A stretch of DNA of 5,030 nt from Flavobacteriaceae bacterium (lineage in GTDB: Bacteria > Bacteroidota > Bacteroidia > Flavobacteriales > Flavobacteriaceae): contig JAUVCP010000218.1 in NCBI GenBank assembly GCA_030590765.1, positions 1 through 5,030 of the forward strand, in the 5' to 3' direction. The notes below the pieces were generated by a model. That model ran no database searches, had not been told where the DNA came from, and saw nothing but the letters and a program-made list of their open reading frames with translations. The position numbers and the translations under genes were made by a program. Positions 1-5,030 of this stretch are shown piece by piece. The first letter of the stretch is position 1; the number at the start of each line of letters is the position of its first letter.

Positions 1-855
1 CCCCTTTTAATTGGTGACAAAGTAAAAAAAGGACAAGTGCTTGTTACTATTGAAAATCTTGATTTTGTACAATTACAACAAGAATATTTAGAAGTATCTG
101 AGCAGCTTACTTATTTAAAGACTGAATACGATCGTCAGAAAGAATTATTTGCTGAAAAGATCTCTTCTAAAAAAAGTTTTTTAAAAGCTGAAAGTGATTA
201 TAAAAAAACGAATGCCATGTATCATGGTTTACGTAAAAAATTACAAATGCTAAATATCAACCCGGCATCTGTTGAGAAAGGAAATTTGACCTCAGTATCT
301 ACGATTTACTCTCCTATTGATGGAAGTATTACCGATGTAAATGTCAGTACAGGTACATATGTTTCACCTGCTGATAAAATTATGGAGATTGTAAATACTG
401 ATCATATTCATTTGGAATTAAGGGTGTTTGAAAAAGATGTTTTAAAAATTAAAGAAGAACAAAAAGTGATTTTTAGGTTACCTGAATCTACCGATGAAAT
501 TTTTGAAGGGGATATTCATTTGATAGGGAAATCTATAGATGAAAACAGAACAATTCAAGTTCATGCACATATTGATCATGATATTCAACACCGTTTTTTA
601 GTTGGAATGTATGTAGAAGCAGATATTGTAATTGAGGATAATCTCTCAAGATCATTACCTGAAAATGCAGTTGTTGATGTTGAAGATAAAAATTATGTCT
701 TGCTATTAAAATCTAAAGATAATGATCATTATGTTTTTATCAAAAAAGAATTATCTATAAGTAATTCATATAATGGCTTTACGGAAATAAAGGATGATCT
801 ATTCAAAAATGATGATCTGTTTTTATTGGGAGGATTTAATTTATTATCTGAATAA
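1..855 (+). CDS. RND efflux periplasmic adaptor (CzcB/CusB/HlyD family), 3' part
   Basis: This is the C-terminal 284 residues of a membrane-fusion (adaptor) protein that would bridge an inner-membrane RND pump and an outer-membrane TolC-type channel in the periplasm. Frame 1 is open from base 1, with lipoyl-like residues GDKVKKGQ before any start, so the gene begins upstream and the GTG at 37 is internal. Visible order: end of the first lipoyl half (about 1-20), an alpha-helical coiled-coil hairpin (about 21-85, with the typical EKISSKKSFLKAE turn region), the second lipoyl half (about 97-130, YSPIDGSITDVNVSTGTYV), a beta-barrel (about 135-210, ending in GMYVEADI) and a membrane-proximal domain to the end. 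A cluster H188, H190, H193, H197 (fragment numbering) lies in the barrel region. The domain order and motifs are seen. The family assignment is established knowledge. A heavy-metal substrate such as Cu, Zn or Co is only an inference, because the pump gene is not in view. The signal peptide or lipobox is also outside the window. Confidence 0.9.
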   Translation, partial: PLLIGDKVKKGQVLVTIENLDFVQLQQEYLEVSEQLTYLKTEYDRQKELFAEKISSKKSFLKAESDYKKTNAMYHGLRKKLQMLNINPASVEKGNLTSVSTIYSPIDGSITDVNVSTGTYVSPADKIMEIVNTDHIHLELRVFEKDVLKIKEEQKVIFRLPESTDEIFEGDIHLIGKSIDENRTIQVHAHIDHDIQHRFLVGMYVEADIVIEDNLSRSLPENAVVDVEDKNYVLLLKSKDNDHYVFIKKELSISNSYNGFTEIKDDLFKNDDLFLLGGFNLLSE

Positions 856-980
856 GGGGCAACTGAAAATAGCCATTAGTTTAGTATTCAGGTTATTTGT
901 TATTCAGAAAATAGAAAGAAGAGCTAATGTCAAGTCATGTGTGTTTTCAATTTTGTAAAGCATTGCAATTTCTAAATTCC

Positions 981-988
981 TATCTTTG
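981..988 (+). promoter_or_regulatory. Probable Bacteroidota -7 promoter box for the nuclease gene
   Basis: TATCTTTG exactly fits the Bacteroidota housekeeping sigma -7 consensus TAnnTTTG. It lies 30 bases before the ATG at 1019, so transcription would begin around 993-996 and leave a leader of about 25 bases. The -33 element is less clear. TTG at 963-965 leaves a 15-base spacer and TTTG at 952-955 leaves 25, whereas about 17-23 is usual as I recall it. The 963-965 TTG sits inside a perfect 8-base palindrome, ATTGCAAT (962-969). The rest of the 856-1018 gap shows no convincing terminator for the efflux gene. Confidence 0.55.
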
Positions 989-1018
989 AGGAAAACATCA
1001 ATTAATAAAGAAAGATGA

Positions 1019-1870
1019 ATGCGTAAAATTAAGGTCAAAAAATTTTCAGGCGAACTGGTTGATTTTGATATGGAGAAATTAAAGAATTCTCTTAGAAGAA
1101 CTAAAGCCGGAGAAGAACTAATTCAAAATATTGTTACTACTGTTAAAAGTAAACTGTACAATGGAATTTCTACCAAAGAGATCTATCAAATGGCTTTTAA
1201 AATGCTCAATAAAAGTAAATCAAGAACCAATGCTTCAAGATATAAACTTAAAAAGGCAATTATGGAGTTGGGTCCTTCTGGATTTCCATTCGAAAAATTT
1301 ATTGCTGCAATCATAAAAGCAGAAGGATATGAAACAAAAGTTGGTGTGATAGTCCAAGGCCATTGTGTAAGTCATGAGGTAGATGTTGTTGTTGAAAACG
1401 AACACAAACATATTATGGTGGAATGTAAATATCATAACAAGCAGGGTAGGGTAAACGATATAAAAATTCCTCTGTACATTAAATCCAGGTTTTTAGATAT
1501 TGAAAAACAACATAAAAAAGAGGAAGGAGATCATTTTGTTCATGAACAATGGATCTATACAAATACGCGATTTTCATCAGAAGCGATCAAATACGGAGAA
1601 TGTGCCGGGTTAAAACTGGTAAGCTGGGATTATCCTCATAACAATAGTGTTGCCGATCAAATAAATAAACATGGTTTGTATCCTATAACCACTTTAACCA
1701 CTATATCAAAAAAGGATATTCAAAAATTGCTAGAAAAAGGATATGTTTTGTGTAAAGATATTTGTAGTAATCCAAAAGTCCTGGTCGAAGTAGGTATTGA
1801 CAGAGCTAAACATAAAAAAATTATGCAAAATGCTAAAGAATTAAGTGAATATATAGCTAATAATCATTAA
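1019..1870 (+). CDS. ATP-cone / Mrr-like PD-(D/E)XK nuclease with C-terminal HhH-like domain
   Basis: A complete 283-residue, probably cytoplasmic protein. Residues 1-85 look like an ATP-cone (KVKKFSGELVDFD near the start, AsrYkLKkAIMELGPSG at the end), the ATP/dATP-binding module known from ribonucleotide reductases and NrdR. Residues 88-205 look like an Mrr-type restriction endonuclease fold: GFPFEKF with E92, then D122 in HEVDVV and E135-C-K137 in VECKYH, forming the D...ExK catalytic set, followed by the strand-helix TNTRFSSEAIKYGECAG and VSWD. Residues 225-275 (TTISKKDIQKLLEKG through VGIDRAKHKKI) resemble a helix-hairpin-helix DNA-binding domain. All catalytic positions are intact. The ATG at 1019 is preceded by A-rich sequence without a Shine-Dalgarno motif and fits the promoter box at 981. 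The ATP-cone/Mrr fusion exists in other bacteria as conserved knowledge. The substrate is unknown, and nucleotide-gated DNA cleavage or defence is inference. The stop overlaps that of the convergent glycosyltransferase gene. Confidence 0.85.
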   Translation: MRKIKVKKFSGELVDFDMEKLKNSLRRTKAGEELIQNIVTTVKSKLYNGISTKEIYQMAFKMLNKSKSRTNASRYKLKKAIMELGPSGFPFEKFIAAIIKAEGYETKVGVIVQGHCVSHEVDVVVENEHKHIMVECKYHNKQGRVNDIKIPLYIKSRFLDIEKQHKKEEGDHFVHEQWIYTNTRFSSEAIKYGECAGLKLVSWDYPHNNSVADQINKHGLYPITTLTTISKKDIQKLLEKGYVLCKDICSNPKVLVEVGIDRAKHKKIMQNAKELSEYIANNH

Positions 1871-3117
1871 TCTATAAGAATATTTTTATTCTTCTCTTCA
1901 ATCCATTTAGATAGGTATTTAGTGCTTTTTAAAGTATGATGTTGTAATATGGCTCCTGTAAAATTATTTAAACGATGTTCTTTAAGTTGATCTTGTATAA
2001 GATGTAAGATTTTGAGTAGAATATCTTCATATTTTTCTTTATCATAACATTGATTGACTATATCAACACCTTTTTTTTGAGCATCAATCCACAAAGCTTT
2101 ATTTTGATATAATTCTATAGATTTTCTTGCAAATTCCATAGGATCATCGCAAATGAAACCGTTCCAGGGTAGATCACCGTGCATTGCCTCAGCACCAATA
2201 TTTGTGGTTACACTAGGTGTACCATATAACATGGCATCAATCAATTTCCCCTTTAATCCGGCGCCAAATTGTAAAGGAGCCAGACAAATCTTCGTATTGA
2301 TAAAAACATCTTTTGCATTTTCAGCCCAGCCCTTGATGATAAAACCTTCTTTTTCATTATGAAGCTGTTGTACTTTATTACTACCATAAGAACCATAAAT
2401 ATGGAACTCTACATCATGTAATTCTGCTCTGATCAAAGGCCAGATTGTATTTTTTAAATATAAAACTGCATTCCAGTTAGGTTCATGTCTGAAATTACCA
2501 ATGGTCATAAAATGTTTTCGCTCCTTAAAAGAAGGGTAGGAGTTAATGATTTCTGAACCCATCTGCTCCAGCAAAAATGGTAGATAAATCAAAATAGATT
2601 TATCCATTTTAAAGGTATTCATTAAAAGATTGAATTCAAATTTAGATATGATCAAAGTAAGGTCACAACGATAAATACTTGCCAGTTCTCTATTTGTCAA
2701 ATCATTAACCAAATATTGCAATGACAATTCTTCTTTATTCTTAAATGCCTGATGACGAGCATGTCTTAAAAAATGTAGATCTTCTGTATCTAAAATTCGT
2801 ATGGCATCCGGACAAATTTCCGCAACTCGCCAGCCAAATTGTTCTTCGGTTAAAAACCTGTCGAACAAAACCATGTTGGGATCTAACTGTTTTAAAATTT
2901 GATCAAAACCAGGGTCATTCAATTCTATTCCATAGGTTTGAATACCTAAATCATTTAAAGGATAGGTTTTATCTGTTTTAGCAGCAGTACTAACAAAAGT
3001 TATTTTGAAATTATTTTTTAGAAAAAAGGATATTAATTGTAACATTCTGCTTCCTGCAGCTGTGGAATTTGGTTCCGGCCAAACAAATCCTATTATCAAT
3101 AAACTTCTTCTTTTCAT
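1867..3117 (-). CDS. GT4-like family glycosyltransferase (GT-B fold)
   Basis: A 416-residue predicted cytoplasmic glycosyltransferase. The N-terminal Rossmann half begins LLIIGFVWPEPNSTAAGSRM (about 5-25), a strand-loop typical of GT-B enzymes rather than a signal peptide. The C-terminal, donor-binding half starts around HFMTIGNFRHEPNWNA (about 202) and carries the LAPLQFGAGLKGKLIDAM block (about 279-296) followed by GTPSVTTNIGAEAM. In classical GT4 enzymes this block has an E-x7-E pair; here the first Glu is absent and the second is Asp (about 294), as in some flavobacterial relatives. I chose the ATG at 3117. An in-frame TTG at 3126 would add MHK but would overlap the upstream pseudouridine synthase gene. 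The ATG follows that gene's stop by one base (TAA-G-ATG), suggesting translational coupling. Sugar and acceptor cannot be told; cell-surface polysaccharide or glycoprotein synthesis is the usual role of such enzymes, but no neighbouring polysaccharide genes are visible to support it. Confidence 0.85.
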   Translation of the reverse strand: MKRRSLLIIGFVWPEPNSTAAGSRMLQLISFFLKNNFKITFVSTAAKTDKTYPLNDLGIQTYGIELNDPGFDQILKQLDPNMVLFDRFLTEEQFGWRVAEICPDAIRILDTEDLHFLRHARHQAFKNKEELSLQYLVNDLTNRELASIYRCDLTLIISKFEFNLLMNTFKMDKSILIYLPFLLEQMGSEIINSYPSFKERKHFMTIGNFRHEPNWNAVLYLKNTIWPLIRAELHDVEFHIYGSYGSNKVQQLHNEKEGFIIKGWAENAKDVFINTKICLAPLQFGAGLKGKLIDAMLYGTPSVTTNIGAEAMHGDLPWNGFICDDPMEFARKSIELYQNKALWIDAQKKGVDIVNQCYDKEKYEDILLKILHLIQDQLKEHRLNNFTGAILQHHTLKSTKYLSKWIEEKNKNILID

Positions 3118-3118
3118 C

Positions 3119-3706
3119 TTATGCAATTAGACTATCTACTTCTATAATTTCTCCAATTTTCATAGTATATAAATGAATTTGATCAATTCTTACCCTTATC
3201 AATCGCAAAGTTGGAAATCCAACAGCAGCAGTCATTTTTCTTACTTGTCTGAATTTACCTTCGGTCAAAGTTATAGAAACCCAACTTGTTGGCCCATGAC
3301 GTTCATCTCTAATTTTTTTACTTCGTTCAGGAAAACCAGGTGCTGGATCCAAAATAAATGTTTTACAATGCTTAGTAAGGTATTTTTTTCCATTAATTCC
3401 TATTTCAACTCCTGTTTTTAATTTGTTTACAGCTTCCGTGTTTATCATACCATCCAACTGCACATAATACTCTTTTTCAACCTTTTTACTCCTAATGAAC
3501 TCACTGGTTTTACCATCTGTTGTTAGCAATAACAATCCCTCAGAATCCTCATCCAATCTTCCAATTGCCATAGTGCCTTCCGGGAAATCATAGAGTTCTC
3601 CCAGTAATTTTTTGTTCTTTCTCTTGGTTTGATTATTAACAAACTGACTTAAATAACCATAAGGTTTGTTAATGATAAAATGCTGTTGTTTTTTATTGTT
3701 TTCCAT
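3119..3706 (-). CDS. rluE: 23S rRNA pseudouridine synthase, RluE-type
   Basis: A 195-residue member of the RsuA/RluB/C/D/E/F superfamily that isomerises uridine to pseudouridine. It most resembles RluE, which in E. coli modifies U2457 of 23S rRNA. Visible motifs: NKPYGYLSQF (13-22), GRLDEDSEGLLLLT (49-62) with catalytic Asp52, VEKEYYVQLDG (76-86), IRDERHGPTSW (132-142), EGKFRQVRKMTAAVGFPTLRLIR (149-171). The IRxERxxPTSW element and the absence of an N-terminal S4 RNA-binding domain favour RluE over RluB, RluF or RsuA. The start at 3706 is the ATG just before MENNKKQQHFIINKPYG. It lies inside the end of topB, giving a 14-bp overlap in another frame, and there is no Shine-Dalgarno motif, so reinitiation after topB is plausible. 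The exact target uridine in this organism is inferred from the family. Confidence 0.9.
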   Translation of the reverse strand: MENNKKQQHFIINKPYGYLSQFVNNQTKRKNKKLLGELYDFPEGTMAIGRLDEDSEGLLLLTTDGKTSEFIRSKKVEKEYYVQLDGMINTEAVNKLKTGVEIGINGKKYLTKHCKTFILDPAPGFPERSKKIRDERHGPTSWVSITLTEGKFRQVRKMTAAVGFPTLRLIRVRIDQIHLYTMKIGEIIEVDSLIA

Positions 3707-5030
3707 TTAAAATTGCATAAACCAATTCCTTTGTTAGATTTTTTCCTTTTGCTAATTTTCTGATATTATCGTAGCTAAACACAAAATCACATCCTTTATT
3801 ATAATTACTGCAACCATAGGCGGTTTTTCCTTTTAAGATATAACCTTTTTTACATTTCGGACAAGGTATTTGATTGGGAACTCTTGGTGTATTTCCAGTA
3901 GAAACGGAAATCTTTTTCTCTTCCAAAATAAGGTGAAAATGTTCATCAAATCTGACTAAACCTTCGACAGAACCTTCATTTGTTTTAAACCCTTTTAAAT
4001 GAACTGTACAACCCTTTTTTAAAAGTCGGATGAATTGATTCTCTGATATTTTTTTATCCATAAAACTAAAAGGCAATCTAAAATCACAGCCATTCTTATA
4101 ATTGCTGCATCCATAGGCGGTTTTCCCTTTTAAAATAGTTCCATTTTTACACTTTGGACATTTTTGGGATTTAATGCTTTTTGTCATTTCTGTGACCACG
4201 GGAACCTTATTCTTTTTTACCGTATTTGAAGCACTAATAATGGCTCTTTTTTCTGATCTCACTTCATAGACCAGATCATCTACCATTTTTTTCATGTTTT
4301 TGATAAAAGTTCCTGCATTAAAAGTACCTTTTTCAATTTCTTTTAACTGTTTCTCCCATCTACCGGTCAATTCAGCTGATTTTAATAATTTGTTTTGAAT
4401 GGTATCAATAAGCTGAATACCTGTTTCTGTGGGAATAATCTGTTTCTTTTTACGGACAATGTATTTTCTTCTGAATAAGGTCTCAATAATATTTGCCCGA
4501 GTAGAAGGCCGGCCGATGCCATTCTCCTTCATTAACTCTCGCATTTCGTCATCATCTACTTGTTTACCGGCAGTTTCCATAGCTCTTAATAGGGTAGCTT
4601 CTGTATAATATTTCGGAGCCTTAGTCTCTTTTTCTAAAAAAGAAGGTTTATGCGAACCTTTTTCTCCCTTTACAAAAGTGGGTAAAATTCCTTTTTCTTC
4701 TTTTTTAATACTTGCACCTCTCTCATTCGATCCTGCACCTAGAGAAGTCGAACCTGTACCGAGCGAAGTCGAGGTATCAAATACCACTTTCCATCCTTTT
4801 TCCAGAATTTCTTTTCCTGTTGTTTTAAAAGTTACTGTATCTGCTTTTCCAATAACAGAAGTGTTTGCAACTTTACAATCATCATAAAAAACAGCTATAA
4901 ATCTTCGTGTGATTATATCATATACCTGTTGCTGGTTGTATTGCAATCTTATTTGCACCCCGGTTGGTATTATGGCGTGGTGATCAGTTACTTTTTTATC
5001 GTTAAAAACCTTGGTTGACTTTCTTATTTT
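3693..5030 (-). CDS. topB: DNA topoisomerase III (type IA), 3' part
   Basis: The C-terminal 445 residues of a type IA topoisomerase, which relaxes and decatenates DNA by single-strand passage. The frame stays open to the right edge, so the GTG at 4958 is internal and the true start, toprim domain and catalytic tyrosine lie outside. Visible order (fragment numbering): KVTDHHAIIPTG (13-24), a hallmark of TopB; a linker (about 82-125) containing three 7-residue repeats, STSLGTG, STSLGAG and SNERGAS (87-107); PKYYTEATLLRAMETAGKQVDD and ENGIGRPSTRANIIETLF (about 125-187); a zinc ribbon C..C...C....C (291-317); a topoisomerase C-terminal repeat (about 320-370, DKKISENQFIRLLKKG to GFKTNEG); a second zinc ribbon (390-416); and a short tail. 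The last 14 bp overlap the start of rluE. The family assignment is secure. The repeat-bearing linker is the odd part, because its base composition (33 of 63 G+C) is far above that of its surroundings. Confidence 0.93.
   Translation of the reverse strand, partial: KIRKSTKVFNDKKVTDHHAIIPTGVQIRLQYNQQQVYDIITRRFIAVFYDDCKVANTSVIGKADTVTFKTTGKEILEKGWKVVFDTSTSLGTGSTSLGAGSNERGASIKKEEKGILPTFVKGEKGSHKPSFLEKETKAPKYYTEATLLRAMETAGKQVDDDEMRELMKENGIGRPSTRANIIETLFRRKYIVRKKKQIIPTETGIQLIDTIQNKLLKSAELTGRWEKQLKEIEKGTFNAGTFIKNMKKMVDDLVYEVRSEKRAIISASNTVKKNKVPVVTEMTKSIKSQKCPKCKNGTILKGKTAYGCSNYKNGCDFRLPFSFMDKKISENQFIRLLKKGCTVHLKGFKTNEGSVEGLVRFDEHFHLILEEKKISVSTGNTPRVPNQIPCPKCKKGYILKGKTAYGCSNYNKGCDFVFSYDNIRKLAKGKNLTKELVYAILNGKQ
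3783..3863 (-). repeat. topB zinc-ribbon module, second copy
   Basis: 27 codons encoding CPKC...GCSNYNKGC followed by DF. It is a near duplicate of the module at 4080-4160, with all four cysteines kept, and is followed by a short 29-residue tail to the stop. The likely role is binding of single-stranded DNA at the topoisomerase C terminus, as in other type IA enzymes. Confidence 0.85.
4080..4160 (-). repeat. topB zinc-ribbon module, first copy
   Basis: 27 codons encoding CPKC...GCSNYKNGC followed by DF, a four-cysteine zinc ribbon. It is paired with a second copy 297 bp away (3783-3863). Hand alignment gives 68 of 81 identical bases and 23 of 27 identical residues, without gaps. Confidence 0.85.
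4710..4772 (-). repeat. Three tandem 21-bp units within the topB linker
   Basis: Units on the plus strand are 4752-4772, 4731-4751 and 4710-4730. Each is exactly 21 bp and keeps the topB frame. In coding order they give STSLGTG, STSLGAG and SNERGAS. By hand alignment the first two (read in coding order) agree at 17 of 21 bases and the second and third at 13 of 21, so the third has decayed most. All share TCGA at one end and a GGTGC/GGTAC-like stretch. Their G+C content is about 52%, against roughly one third around them. Confidence 0.8.
4757..4776. repeat. Short interspersed-repeat-like element with complementary arms
   Basis: The 20-base stretch TACCGAGCGAAGTCGAGGTA has 4-base complementary arms (TACC 4757-4760, GGTA 4773-4776) around a 12-base core, GAGCGAAGTCGA (4761-4772). 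From memory, cores of the form GAGCGAAGTCGA or GAGCGGAGTCGA flanked by variable but matching arms recur in many Bacteroidota genomes, usually between genes. Here the element is inside topB. That memory cannot be verified from this window, in which this is the only clear copy. Confidence 0.5.

Noticed and set aside
856..900. Possible terminator after the efflux adaptor gene (GGC...GCC near 857-874; CCATTAG...CTAATG).
   Set aside because: The stems are 3-6 bp with long loops and no following T-run.
927..989. Small plus-strand reading frame of 20 codons (ATG at 927, TGA at 987-989) ending 30 bases before the nuclease start, a possible leader peptide.
   Set aside because: It runs through the -7 box at 981-988, so it would not be transcribed from that promoter, and it has no recognisable composition or start signal.
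1235..1435. Open frames on the opposite strand or in other frames of the nuclease, glycosyltransferase, rluE and topB genes (this one is antisense to the nuclease gene).
   Set aside because: They lie wholly within well-supported genes, encode low-complexity or unrecognisable peptides and lack start signals, so they are shadows.
3115..3126. TTG at 3126 as the start of the glycosyltransferase.
   Set aside because: It overlaps the end of rluE, adds only MHK and is a weak start; the ATG at 3117, one base after the rluE stop, fits the family N-terminus better.
3266..3273. Minus-strand TAACTTTG inside rluE as an internal promoter for the glycosyltransferase.
   Set aside because: It matches TAnnTTTG but has no TTG at a suitable distance, and such 8-mers are expected by chance in A+T-rich sequence.

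Overview
The window looks like chromosomal DNA from a low-GC member of the Bacteroidota, probably Flavobacteriia. The signs are a strong A+T bias (about one third GC by eye), starts without a Shine-Dalgarno sequence, a Bacteroidota-type -7 box (TAnnTTTG) upstream of one gene, and protein sequences that read like flavobacterial family members. No tRNA, rRNA, CRISPR array, insertion sequence or transposase was found. There is no gene-free stretch over 300 bases.

Layout. Plus strand, left half: (1) the C-terminal 284 residues of a periplasmic adaptor of an RND/CzcB-CusB-type efflux pump, running in from the left edge and ending at 855; (2) a 163-bp intergenic gap with a likely promoter; (3) a complete 283-residue protein with an ATP-cone, an Mrr-like PD-(D/E)XK nuclease domain and a probable helix-hairpin-helix tail (1019-1870). 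Minus strand, right half, transcribed right to left: (4) the C-terminal 445 residues of topoisomerase III (topB) entering from the right edge; (5) an RluE-type 23S rRNA pseudouridine synthase overlapping topB by 14 bp; (6) a GT4-like glycosyltransferase whose ATG lies one base after the rluE stop. The two strands converge at 1867-1870, where one TTAA supplies both stop codons.

How the genes relate. The minus-strand genes form a compact, probably co-transcribed and translationally coupled operon of DNA topology, rRNA modification and sugar transfer. I see no single pathway linking them. The nuclease has its own promoter and is not obviously functionally linked to the efflux gene.

Two points deserve attention. 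First, three in-frame 21-bp repeats lie in the topB linker. They contain a GAGCGAAGTCGA core with complementary arms and look like a short interspersed genomic repeat absorbed into a coding sequence. Second, the ATP-cone/nuclease/HhH protein has the architecture of a nucleotide-gated DNA-cutting enzyme. The remainder is ordinary housekeeping or transport sequence.
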